Below are positions 1 to 10,869 of a DNA stretch of 60,000 nt, one piece after another. Below the pieces are notes generated by a model. It had not been told where the DNA came from. It saw only the letters and a program-made list of their open reading frames with translations, and did not search any database. The position numbers were made by a program, and so were the translations under genes. Each line of letters opens with the position of its first letter. Position 1 is the first letter of the stretch. Origin of the DNA: Polytrichum commune. Lineage: Eukaryota; Streptophyta; Polytrichopsida; Polytrichales; Polytrichaceae. The stretch spans positions 40,642,440 through 40,702,439 of the forward strand of contig OX485807.1 in NCBI GenBank assembly GCA_950295325.1, given 5' to 3'.

Positions 1-515
1 TATTATGTTGTCCGTAGAGCTCCTTTTGGGCTAGTTTGTCGGCATCATCATTCCCCAAGATGCTATTATGAGCATGACTTTTTGTTGGATGACATGATGT
101 GGTGACATGATATGCCCCTTCCAACATTTGTGTTAGTGATCGAAAAAGAAGAACTAAGGAGAGAAGCCGGTTGCTCTGTCCCAAGACAACAAAACTTTGA
201 AAATAATTCGAGTTCTTCTTTTTGAGTTTGATTCAATTTCAAAGTCACATGAATAACTTGAGGAACACAAAAATGCACGTACACTTATGTGACCAAAAAG
301 AAGACACAAGATTCTTAGATAAGAAAAGAAAATAAAAGAAAAAATTACGCCCATACATTGTACCGGCATGAATGTGAGCCTGTTATCCAAATGCTTAACA
401 TGGCGGACCATGTTGTAGCATGAGGAGTTATGCCTCTTTTGAGAGGTGGGCTCTCTTAGTTTAAAAATATATACGAAACTACCGTAACAAATAAGGTATG
501 AGGTTTGGTCCCTTT
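1..515. other. Gene-free stretch, nothing recognised
   Basis: Only short ORFs without recognisable motifs occur on either strand. No repeat matching the rest of the window was noticed here. Confidence 0.4.
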
Positions 516-863
516 TTAGGGGGGTGCGACGGTATTTTGTTTATTATCAAGTTTTCTTTTGTTTAGTACAAGGTAGGTGAGGTATTGAATGGCATTCTGA
601 TGTAGGTTTTTCATGATGCTTTTGATGCTAGACTTTGGGATTTTGAGGTCATCTAGTTTTTCAATGGATTGTTTGTGTATAGCTCCTCTTACTCCTGCTG
701 TAATAGTGATAAGGGGCTTTGTTTTCCATCCTTTGTTTCGTATAGCGTTAATTAATGGGTCGTATTTGACGTGCTTTTGTGTGATTGCTTGTTTGGGTGT
801 GAGGCCAAACCCACCACCCTTAAGCGTCCTAGTCCGGGTGATGGTTTTGAGAATCACATTCAC
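516..863 (-). pseudogene. C-terminal tail of a reverse-transcriptase-type element
   Basis: The minus-strand frame encodes about 115 residues. Near its middle is a block reading GWKTKPLITITAGVRGAIH, followed by a helix-like segment ending in NKRKLDNKQ. From memory of the family, this resembles the tail that follows the polymerase domain in a group of eukaryotic retroelement ORFs: a 'GW..PLI.I.AGARG..H' block and then a 'HKRRLENNQ'-like ending. No polymerase motif is present, so this is a 3' fragment. A partner fragment carrying the polymerase core of what may be the same family lies at 47025-47771 on the plus strand. The function is inferred from motif likeness only, and no target-site duplication was found. 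Confidence 0.45.
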
Positions 864-1344
864 TTCATAACATCATCGTGTGAATTGCTATGTGGCTCTC
901 ATGCCCAAGGTACTCACTTTATCTTAACTTAACTTGTTACATTGTTTCGAATCTCTTGGCGTGTGGTGGAATGTGATTTCTCAAGGGTCCAACCCGCGGC
1001 CTTGGCCACGCACGCCCTTAAAGAGAGTCCCCTAGCACCCTTGATCTTTACTCCCTTTGTATTGACCTTGCCAAGATCCTCCACATTCTCCATTCGTGGC
1101 ACACATGATCTTATTTTGACAAAGGGATTGCAAGTGTTTAAAAACACTCACCTCCATGATCCATCATTAATACATTCAAAGAGTCACATACAACCCTACC
1201 TAGTCTAATAAACCCCAACCCTTACTTAAGATCTAGGATGGCCTACCATAGCCTAGTGTGATTTAGATTAGTTTTCGGGCTAGACAACTAAGTTGCTAGG
1301 CCTTCTAAATTGATTGCACTCCCACCGGATCAGTTGGCCCTTGT
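864..1344. other. Gene-free stretch, nothing recognised
   Basis: Mixed sequence with no convincing coding frame or structured repeat. Confidence 0.35.
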
Positions 1345-1510
1345 GCTGGCTTCGACTGCGGCCTGAAATTGTGGCTTCGGCCTTGAACTCTGGCTTCGGC
1401 CTGGAACTTGCTTCGGCCTGGATTATGGCTTCGGCCTTGAACTTTGGCTTCGGCCTGGATTGGTGGTTGCGGCCTGAACTGTGGCTTCGGCCTTGGACCG
1501 GTTGGCTTCG
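1345..1510 (+). repeat. Minisatellite with 'cttcggcct' core
   Basis: Eight or so imperfect units of about 18-21 bases share the core CTTCGGCCT(T/G)GAACT. Units alternate between 'ttgaactctgg' and 'tggattatgg' tails. The array is GC-richer than its flanks. Both strands stay open through it only because the unit length is near a multiple of three, so the ORFs across it are not evidence of coding. Confidence 0.8.
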
Positions 1511-2780
1511 AGCTACATTCACTAACCGACCCTAGGTGCTAGTCGAGCATCACCCTAACTCCTTTCTCCTTGTCCTTTGGCTACGTGTACTAACTTACCC
1601 CGCTAATGAACTAATCTAACACACAACTACTCTAATAGCTACTTAATCCACACACCTTGTCTCAAGCTCTAAGAGCTTCTCCCCCTTTGATAATGAGATA
1701 ATGAGAGAGAGAGCTTAACTAATTAATTTCACTAAAACTAATAACCCACCCACGTGGCTCAAGCTCTTAAGAACTTGCTCCCTTGAGAGCGCTTGATGGA
1801 GAGAGAGGGAAATGAGAGAAAAAACACCTTAAGTAGCAAAGAGGGAGAGAGGGAGAGAGAGGTGAGGATAGGGTGAGAGGATTAGCACCTCCAATCACAA
1901 TCCCTTAACCTTCTCCTCCAAAGTAGGGACTAATCCCCATCCACCAAGCTTCCTTCTTCCTAAACTAACAAGGTGGATCCAAAAGTGGGCATTTAACCCG
2001 CGGAGCTCACCTTGTTTCACCTTACCCCCTACTCACATTATCAAGGCATACTCTCATTGAAATCAAACCTTGAAATAATCACACAACACCACCTAATGCC
2101 TAAAGTTAAATCCACACCACACTTCACTCTTTTTATGTTTTGTGAATAATCATAACTCATCAAAGTCAAACTAAAATTGGTTTCGAAGAGTTAATCACCA
2201 CATGTGGGCACCATTTTGGGCTCACATCGGGGGATTCTTAGCTACATATATAAAACATGTGAACATCGAAAACCCAAAGAAGCCCTCGCCTCCAAGGCTT
2301 TTTCCGGTTACACTCAAGCAAGGAACTATCCGGAAAACTCAACATCAATTCAACATCCATACTTTACAAGCTTAACTCTATCATGTCATTGTAGGTCCAG
2401 CGGTCACGCCACTCAATTAAAGAAAGGCTAAGAAACCTGTGGAAGTGAGGGTGATTAATTATAAGCACTCATTCATATACGGACTCGATCACTCCACTGT
2501 CTCAGGCAGGCTGTTCCATTTTGGCACAAGATGATTTCCCGCGTTTTGTTTTGGAGGGGGCAGGCAGGGAGGAGGGATCGGAGTTCCATGGATCAGGGAG
2601 CTAGAGTAGTGCATTCGATCGAGCAGTGTCAGGGAATGATGAATTGTTTTACATAATGACCTGAACCCGGCATTTGTTCCCAGATTGTTGTGGATTACAC
2701 TGCTTTTGTATGAGCAAATCTCCATTACTTAATGACGGACTTATTAGTCACCAACATTCTTCGACAGCAGGCTCTAGCCT
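1511..2780. other. Gene-free stretch with GA-rich tracts
   Basis: Purine-rich GAGAGA/GGGAGA tracts lie at about 1695-1715 and 1797-1862. Nothing else with clear structure or coding character was seen. Confidence 0.35.
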
Positions 2781-2817
2781 GCCTCTCCCCAGTGTCTGGA
2801 GACGTTTTTGGGGCTTA

Positions 2818-4448
2818 GGGCCACTTCACACATGAGCCAGGCTAGGGTTCGGGAGATTTTGGAGCTCAACCAGCTAAAATCTGCCCTTTCATAATTTCTA
2901 CCGGTTTTTTCAGGATTTGACCGGTTGCAAACTTGCTGTTATTAATTTGGACCGGCCAATATCTTATATTTTTTTCAAGTGCGGGCTAATTTGCTCTTCA
3001 TTGTATTGACAACCGGCCAAAAACTTGGGCATTAATAAGATAAGTAAGTCGGTTTTTCAATGTAGCAAAATTATATATCTACAAATAACATACACCATTC
3101 AACAATAACGTCTAAAGAACATATCAACATACAACAATAATATGTGATGATATCAACATCCGATGACAATGATCAACAATTCATTACGTATAATAAACAA
3201 CAACAATGATCAACAATTTATCCATAGCATGAGTTGAACCTAAAATAACCCATCAATCGGTTGATGGCCATGGATTTACTCTTCTATCATACGTAGGTTA
3301 AAACCTCATATTAGATTTGAGGCCACAACATGATAAAAGAGTAACCTAACATACCATACTATATACAAAAAGGAAATTCATCAATTCTTAGAGTCAAAAT
3401 CAATAGTATCATCTTCACCTTCAAGAGGAAAACGCCCTGAAAGGTATCTTTGTGGATGTGAAAACAACCATCTAAACTTTGTAGAGTTCCTCCATAAAGC
3501 TATGGCTTCCATTAGTACATTATCAAGATTGCCACGAAGATCTTCCATGGACACACTCATAATACATTCTAAACACTAGCCGTCAATAATAAAATGCAAT
3601 AATGAAGCAAAAGCTTCGCATGTCCGCCATTCACCAAATCGCTACAAGCCTACAACGAACACATAACCTAAACCCTAGAACTAAATGATATCCGGCCCTA
3701 AATGAATCAAACCGGATGAAATTTGCCTATTTCATAATTCATCTGGGTAAAAATCCTCCTCCTCAAAATGGTTGCCGGTTGGAATCGGTGTTTTTTTTAA
3801 AAGCACCTGTTTCACATCCTCCACTTTCCCAATTCAACCGGATTTTTCACAAAACCAACCGGCCTCCATTACACTAAATACCGGTTCTCCCCGGACATTG
3901 ACATGAGCCAAGAGCCATGACCTTCTAATGGGGAGGACCCTTGACCCTCATCCAAAGGCCATACCATGGGTGTTGGGAAAGCCATTTTGTAGTCACGGGC
4001 CCTCAAGCATAGTGTGAAGTGAGAATGGACCATGTTGCGGGACCATTGCAAATTTTGTTGGCGGAAAAAGAGGGGAGGATTTATTTTCATATAACATGTC
4101 TCAAACGCTATTAATTTAAGAGAATTACTTGGTGGTGTTTGTCTGTCTTGGAATCCGTCTTGGAATTTGTTTTGGAATTTGCCTTGAAAAGTCATGGTCT
4201 CCCAGTATTTGTGTCAAGCCCACCTCTTGAAGGTGGACCTGACAAAAATTCCGGGAGACCATGAAACCTTATCCATAGTCCGCCATGTAGGGCTCCATGT
4301 AGACATTTCATCCATGAAATCTTCTTTGGGCCTTTAGGCCTTCACCTTTGTGTGTGAAGTGAACTTGGACGGTCTCCGCCCTTTCGACCAATGAGAGCTC
4401 TTAAATTGCAATGGTCATGGGCCTTCAGCCTTGTGTGTGAAGTGGCCC
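2818..4448. mobile_element. Long Tourist/PIF-Harbinger-like element, composite
   Basis: It starts GGGCCACTTCACACATGAG and ends with the inverted form TGTGTGAAGTGGCCC. The flanking trinucleotide TTA occurs on both sides (2815-2817 and 4449-4451), as expected of PIF/Harbinger-type target duplication. The last ~550 bp match the shorter copies at 39674-40178 and 53346-53809. The extra ~1 kb of AT-rich sequence (about 2880-3860) contains CCGGTT motifs and a small minus-strand ORF, and looks like an internal insertion or captured DNA. Confidence 0.65.
3381..3560 (-). CDS. Small ORF (59 codons) inside the composite element
   Basis: ATG to TGA on the minus strand. The product has an acidic end (EGEDDTIDFD) and a central segment ALWRNSTKFRWLFSHPQ that looks more protein-like than the surroundings. 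I do not recognise it. It could be a captured exon fragment or the tail of a transposase. No intron or promoter evidence is visible. Chance openness is quite possible at this length. Confidence 0.2.
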   Translation of the reverse strand: MSVSMEDLRGNLDNVLMEAIALWRNSTKFRWLFSHPQRYLSGRFPLEGEDDTIDFDSKN

Positions 4449-4451
4449 TTA

Positions 4452-4938
4452 GGGCCACTTCACACTATGGCCGTCCAAGTCGAGAGGTTGTGGGATTGAA
4501 TGGCCAAACTTTGTTGAGAGTTCAAAGAAATGGGTTGAAAATAGCCAGTAAAAATATAGGAATTGGAGCCTTCGGCCAGGCATAGTGTGAAGCCTCCAAA
4601 GGCCAAGCCCAAAGTCCAAACCCAAACCACTTTATTCTCTACCCAAAACAATCCCTCCAATCTAACGGCCAAGATCTTGTCAGTTTTGAATTTTTTATGA
4701 AATTTTTTTCGACAGCCTCTCGATCATAGTTTGGGTTTCCATTCCCATCCAACCCAAACTTCATTCGAGAGTCTGTCGCCTTGGTCAAAAAGTATTGCCA
4801 TGCAGATTTTGGAGAGCGACGGCCTTTGGACTTTGGGCTCTAGTGCGAAGGGTTGAGAGGCCGTATTCTTGGTTTCTTGCAATTTGATTGGTGGAAATCG
4901 ACTCCCTCTTGAGCTTTAGCCATAGTGTGAAGCAACCC
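4452..4938. mobile_element. Second Tourist-like element, tandem with the first
   Basis: The termini are GGGCCACTTCACACTATGG on the left and the inverted CCATAGTGTGAAGCAACCC on the right. TTA flanks both ends (4449-4451 and 4939-4941), and the left TTA is shared with the end of the preceding element. No coding sequence is present, so it is non-autonomous. Confidence 0.65.
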
Positions 4939-5116
4939 TTAGTCAATCAAAATCCTAGTGTTGCCAAGGCCAACCGGTTACATGTTGTGATCTTTTAGTG
5001 TTTCTTTGTTAATTTGAGGTATATTCCATAGATTCTTATAACATGATTGGTAATTTTCTTTAAGCCTAAAACTTTAACCGGTCATTTCTCAAACTCAATT
5101 GGTTCATCTGTATCTA

Positions 5117-5336
5117 CATAAAATATTGCATTTAGTGTCACTTACTATTTGGAATTACGTAATACTATTTCAATGCATTCTATATCTCATATTTCAACCA
5201 ACGAATGTTAAATTGGTTGTTTGGACATTATAGAACACTAACAACTTTACTTGGTAAAAAATATTACATCAATAGTTAAAATATTTGTCGTTGTGTAACT
5301 CCAAATTGTAAGTTACACTAAATATCATATTTAGTG
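5117..5336. mobile_element. Mariner/Stowaway-like MITE with palindromic ends (family C)
   Basis: 220 bp flanked by TA on both sides (5115-5116, 5337-5338). The right terminal repeat is itself a palindrome: arms CACTAAATAT and ATATTTAGTG around one base. It is inserted in the right half of the CCGGTT-rich repeat. Sister copies are at 54712-54926, 38579-39486 (with an insertion) and 52935-53306. Confidence 0.7.
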
Positions 5337-5395
5337 TAGTAGTCGGTTCTCCCCATTCATTGCCTCTCCCTACTTTGTGGGTCTTAAAACAAGGT

Positions 5396-7240
5396 ATGCG
5401 GGCAAGGTATGCGCCCAAGGTATGCGGCCCATCTATGGGCACTTTAAACTCCGCAAATGATCATGGTTGTTGGATTGGCTTGGGCTCGGGAACCATGTCA
5501 TATGTTTAGCAATTATGAAAAATGAGGATTGTCATTTTAAGGTTTATGATTTAGAGTTGAGTTACAAAAGTCATAAGAGTCTAAATGAAGGACTTTCTTA
5601 TAATGAGCACATAGACCCTTCTCATTGCATTAAATAATGAACCCATGACAATGTCTACAGTTTGAGCACGTAGTCCAATCTCATCGTGACACATGCCATT
5701 TTTGTGTACGCTCTTCATTGCAAACCTTGCTTTTTAAACCAATCAAATATAGTTGTCCAATTAAGAATAGCGACTATATAAGGCCCACATGCCTGCTATT
5801 TTTGCAACATGGCTTAATACACATGAATTTTGCCACCCAAGTGTTCACATTTGCATGAGCTATTGCATGAGCTCTTTCATCTTCACACATGAAAGAGCTG
5901 ATTTGGTAGACAAGCCATTTTGGTAAAAGAAAAGGACCGAACTCACCTCCCTTATGTTTTATATACACATGTTTTAACCATGTATTATTATGGGGGGTAT
6001 TGAGTTGGGCTGTAGGAGTTTTTAAGACCTTGGGATTGTAAAGTATTGGATTCTAACTCTCTTCTTAATATCTTTTGAAAAGACATAGACATGACAGTCA
6101 AATGACAACCTAATATGTAGAATCGTAAACTCTTGAAGGGTTGGGATACACTAATACTCCTACTACCAAGCCAAAAGTGATAACTTTCAAGACGGCTCTA
6201 GCAAAGGTGTTTAGGGACATTCATTAATCCTACATTACATTACAAAAGTATTCGTCAAACTACAAGTATTGGAAGAAGACTTTTGTTACATATTTATAAT
6301 TGGAATTTGTGCAATAACTTGATGTTTTTCTATGTGAACTTATTCAAGTATAATATTTATTATCTCTCAGGATTAAAGTAGACCCTTCATTTTCACACAC
6401 GCACATATATATGAGAGCCACCTCCCCCCCCCCCTCGTAGGTAGAATTGCCAAACTTAATGTAAATCCACATGGGTTTTTTTATGTTGCATTCCTTGAGG
6501 AATACACGGTGAATGACAATGTACAATTTTTGCCATTGTCAATTTTTGAAGATGATGACATATCATTAAATTGCTCAGTTATGGGTTGCAACACCACTCT
6601 TGGTTAATGCGACATGATGTCATCGATGTTAGTGTGCTAATACAAAATTTTGAAGAAAGAAAAGAAGAATTTCCTAAGCAATTAGGATTTTAATAATGAT
6701 TTGGTAGTTGAGCAGAGACGCTCAAAGTTAAACGGGGAGGTATGTGGTGTCTTAGTGGGGCTAGTGCATAACACCTATATTCAACCCAATATGAATGGAA
6801 CTAAGATATCTCTTCTACTTCTCAATATGAGACTAGTCGGGCTCTTCCACTAGAAGCATGGGGGTAACACCATAAGGGCGACAAGGAGAGTAGGGGTGGC
6901 TCTCTTTGACGCAAGTGTTGCTCTAGCCTCACGCCCACGTGCTCGTGGTTGGAAGGTAAGCATGCCAATTATTTTCAATATTAGCCAGAACTTGACAATG
7001 AACTTGTTAATTGTCTCGCATATGGTAGCTTGGGCATGACATAATTGGTCGTGACCCACCCATGTTAGCACCTACCAACTCCATACCAACCACAACTCGT
7101 TTTTGGAAGAGGGGGTGAGGGGGGAGGAACAGGCATGTGCATAATGCCAAGTGCCAACTTCAACTACTTCAAACTAAATTGCTTTAGCAACAACAACAAA
7201 AAGTAGCAAGTTTAGGAAGCAATATTTTGATGCCCCCAAT
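5396..7240. other. Gene-free stretch
   Basis: It contains a short run of 'aaggtatgcg' repeats (about 5390-5425), a degenerate family-E fragment (about 5600-5770, minus) and a C-homopolymer of about 11 bases at 6424-6434. No gene is supported. Confidence 0.35.
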
Positions 7241-9250
7241 ATTGACGTTTCATTTTTGAGTGGTATATGCCAAGGCTTGTAGTCAAGAACAAACATTGAA
7301 AAGAAATGTTCACAATGAGATTGGATTATGTGCTCAAAATATAGATACCATTCTAATCTTCACTTTGATTTCTAATAAATTTTGCATTTCAACTCAGATT
7401 AATGTGTGATTCACAATTGTTAACCAAATGACACAATCTCCAATCTAATCAAGGGACCAAAATTGGCTGTGGAGTTTGAAAGTGCCCACAATAGGGCACA
7501 ATGTGCATTAATGTGTACCTTGCTCTTTGATTCGTTGCATGATTACTTTATTTTTGAAATAAATTTGACACATGTTGATATCTCATTGATTGGGACCTGT
7601 AAAATCTCATGTGGAAATTACATTGGTGGACTAAAAGTGCCAAACCAAAGAGCAATGGTATGGAATTTTATCTTGTGAAGAGGCATACTCCAGGTTGGGA
7701 TTCTTGGCATGCTTCGTAGCCACAATGCTGAGAGTAAGTAGTAGTGTGAGAGTGATGTGATATTCAAATGTCACCAAACTTTGCGCAGGTTAAGAAAATC
7801 TATTTAAATATAAAAATTAAGAACAAAACTTCCTATCAGAACCTGGTGTGTCAACCAGTTTACTGTTGGAAGTTGTATTTGCATTTGCAACGCCCATAAC
7901 AAAACTGCATTTTACAATTTCGAGGTTAAAGTGCATACTTGGTTCAATTAGTATGAAGTTATGAACATAATATACATTGTATATGAGCTAAAATCTACAT
8001 TTATAAGATGATGATTACGTTGCAATTGGCAGAAAGATAGAGCTTAAGTTGAATGGTTCTGTCCATACACAATTTGGTGAAACGCAAGATCAATCGTATT
8101 CAGTATGTCTACTAAGGTAGATGGGTCTTAAATGGTTGCTTTTTCCAACTAGCCCACTTATCTTAAGATATGAAACATGCAATTTGTACAAGATGGTTAG
8201 CAAATCCAAATCAAGGCCACGGCCACTTTCCTCATGATTTTGGGAGCTTGTATGAATACCTTATTCGCTATGAAAGTGGAGATTCTCGTGCTCGTCAAAT
8301 GGTCATATACACCCCCCCAACACCATGGTCCTATTTTGTTGACTATTGAGCCTAGAATGATTATCATTTTTGAGCACGTAGTCCAATCTTGAACACATCT
8401 TTTGATGATCACTCTTGGAGCCACACCAATATATCACTCAAAAAAGTAGATGTCCTAGTAAGAAAAGTAGACAAACAAGGGCTGTCTACTTTATGCCTCC
8501 ATCTTGAACATAAAAACAGTTGCAGGTTACAGAGTGATGGAATTGCAGAGTTCCCGTCATGACAATGAGTTACATAACATGGCCTCGAGAATCTCTTCAA
8601 TCTTCAGTTCACTGATGATCCAAGAATGGAAACACAATAAACAGTCCAGTTCTCCAATTCCTTCACATTTTTGTAACAGAGGGAGAGGTGTAAATCAAGT
8701 CGAGTGGTCATGGAGATACATGATTTGGTTAACAAGTATGTAGCTGCTGGTCCATGGGTGCCAAGAAGTGTTAGAATGAATGTGTGTTTACAAAAAAACA
8801 CTACAAAGATTCAGAGCGATGTAATTACCAAAACAAGTCAGTGGTCCTGGAGTGATCATCAAGATAAGCTAAATGGGTCTTAATTGGTTAATTATTCAGA
8901 CTGGCCCACTTCTCCAAGGGTTTGAAACACACACTTAGTACAGAATGGTTAGCAAGTGTGAATCGAGGCCATTGCCACTTTCCTCATTATTTTCGGGAGT
9001 TCATATGAATATCTTATTTATTATCAAAGTGAAGATTCTCGTGCTCATTGAATGCTTGTACAGGTCCATCCCCAATTATGTGGACCATTAAACTAGAATT
9101 ACATTTTGAGCATGCAGTTCAATCTCTTTTAAACACATGTCTTTTAGTATACCTTCTTGGAGCTACGCCAAGGCACATAACAATTGAAAATAGGTGTCCT
9201 AGTAAGAAAGGCAACCAAATAATGGTTGTCTACCTTACTGGCAGCTGGGT
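7240..9250. repeat. Dispersed repeat family E, several degenerate copies
   Basis: Copies at about 7240-7480 (plus), 8100-8440 (minus) and 8870-9250 (minus) share blocks such as 'ttgagtggtat', 'attggactatgtgctcaaaa', 'accattctaggctcaatagt' and 'gatttggatttgctaaccat'. More copies lie at about 9660-9925, 22370-22980, 28725-28870, 35860-36190, 37300-37560, 43245-44070 and 46290-46440. Divergence is high. No coding frame runs through the copies. Confidence 0.6.
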
Positions 9251-10530
9251 AAACATTGGCGACAACAGTGAACTGCAAGATCATTCATATGGTACATCCA
9301 ACATGTCTACTGATGAATCCTCTGTGTTGCCTCCATCCAGTGTCCAGGGAGATTTTTAGGCATAATTGGTCAAATCCTAGTGTTTCCAAGACCAACCAGT
9401 TACATGTTGTGATCTTTCGGCTTTTCTTCATTAGATAGGGGTATCTTCCATAGATTCCTCTAAATGAAGGGTAATCCAATCCTGAAACCTTGAACTGGTT
9501 AAATGAAACCTGTAACCTTGAACCTTGAAACAGATGAACCAGTTCATCTGGTTAATTTTTCAGACCGGTTACAGATGAAACCTTGAACCAGTTCATCTGT
9601 AACTAGACGTCAGTTCTCCCAGTTCATTGCCTCCATCTTTGCTGCAAGTATCAAACAGTAGCAAATTAAGGTATGCAGGTATTACTTTGTTACTTTTCTC
9701 AATCGGACACCTATATTTGATTGGTGTATGGTTACATGAGGATCAAAGAACAAAGACCGTAAAGGCATATGTTTAAAATAGATTGGAATACATCTTCAGA
9801 TTTTAGTAAACACTCCACACTTAATAGTGAACACATTGGGAGGACCTGTGTATTCAGTTAAGAGATCAACAAACATGCACTTCGGATAGCCATAACAAAT
9901 CAAAGAAGTCTGAATTTTCAATCCGGTTTTTGCTGAAGCTTCATTGTAAATTTGCTAGTGCAACACAAGGTTTGCTGTGTAACCCAATCAGTAGAATTTT
10001 GGAGAACATGAAAACAAACCAAATAACGCCCACATACCCTATATATAGTGCTGGAATTGCAAATTTTGTCACAAGTACATTAGATAACATGCCCTCAAGA
10101 ATCCCTTCGTATGTTCAAATTTAAAGTAAAAACAAGGATGGAAAAAGGACTTGTTGAATTGAGTCTGATCTGGTTTTTGTTGATGTTTCATCCTAGATTT
10201 TCTTAATGCAACACAAACTTGAGGACTTTAATCTGATCAACAGAAGATAGAGAACATGAAAAACAGACCGGATAACACTCAAATGCCCACTGTTGAAGGG
10301 TAAGCTCTGTACATGGGCAATTTGATTACTAAGTATATTAGCTGGTCCATTCAGAGTACTGACAGAAATTACAATAGTTGTTTACTATTTACAAAAGCAT
10401 CATGAGGATTCAGAACAATGAAAGACAACATGCCCTCAAGAATCCCTTCAGTCTTTTAGTGTTTTCAGTAAAAGGAGGATGGAACCAGGACTTGCAGGTC
10501 TTTTGTACAAACCGGATTTCAATTCAAAGG
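8490..10530. repeat. Imperfect direct repeats of about 250-350 bp
   Basis: Units near 8490-8830, 9905-10145 and 10150-10500 share 'acatgccctcaagaatccct', 'gagaacatgaaaa' and 'ataacgcccacata'-like blocks. Between the first two lie a family-A copy (about 9336-9640) and a family-E copy (about 9660-9925). The region lies 3' of the ZUFSP gene. No coding function is supported. Confidence 0.5.
9336..9640 (+). repeat. Uninterrupted family-A (CCGGTT) repeat
   Basis: The copy runs from 'agtgtccagggagattttta' to 'cagttctcccagttcattg' and carries an internal duplication of the 'gaaccagttcatctg' segment. It serves as the reference for reconstructing the nested insertions at 2780-5390. Confidence 0.6.
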
Positions 10531-10869
10531 AACTAACTTGCTCCTAGTAACTCATGCTTTGAGATGTGAGGAGTCTAGTCACACGGTTCCAAGTGAGCAG
10601 AACTCATTTCTAATTCCAAGCCAATCCGACTTCGAATTTTACTGTATAACCCAATCCTTCTATCTGCCATCGGTGGTAAACTGCGTGCCCTGCTATCAAA
10701 AATTCAAGACAATCAATAGTGTTGGGGGCAGAATCAATTGCGGTCAAGAATAACGCCGCATGTGCATGAGCTCGAGAGTGATCTAGAATAACACACACCT
10801 GAGGTATGAAGATGAAGATGAAGATGCCATGTTGGTGGTGGGTGAATTACGGCTCCCTCACTCACTCGG

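Larger units (their letters stand above)
2780..5390 (+). repeat. CCGGTT-rich dispersed repeat split by nested insertions (family A)
   Basis: The left part (about 2790-2817, starting 'cagtgtctgg agacg') and the right part (from about 4942, 'tcaatcaaaatcctagtg', through 'ggccaaccggttacatgttg' to 'ttctccccattcattgcctc') line up with the uninterrupted copy at about 9336-9640. Between them lie two Tourist-like elements. A short mariner-like MITE interrupts the right part at 5117-5336. Other copies are at about 15433-15650 (minus), 15885-16150 (plus), 54170-54400 (minus) and 55760-55980 (plus). The ends carry inverted 'tgtctgggga' and 'tccccagaca' motifs, which suggests a TIR-type element of roughly 300 bp. 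Confidence 0.65.

Noticed and set aside
1280-1535. Repetitive peptides (EAIIQAEAS-type, ASALNFGFGL-type) as a repeat protein
   Set aside because: Produced on both strands by the minisatellite; unit length varies and breaks the frame.
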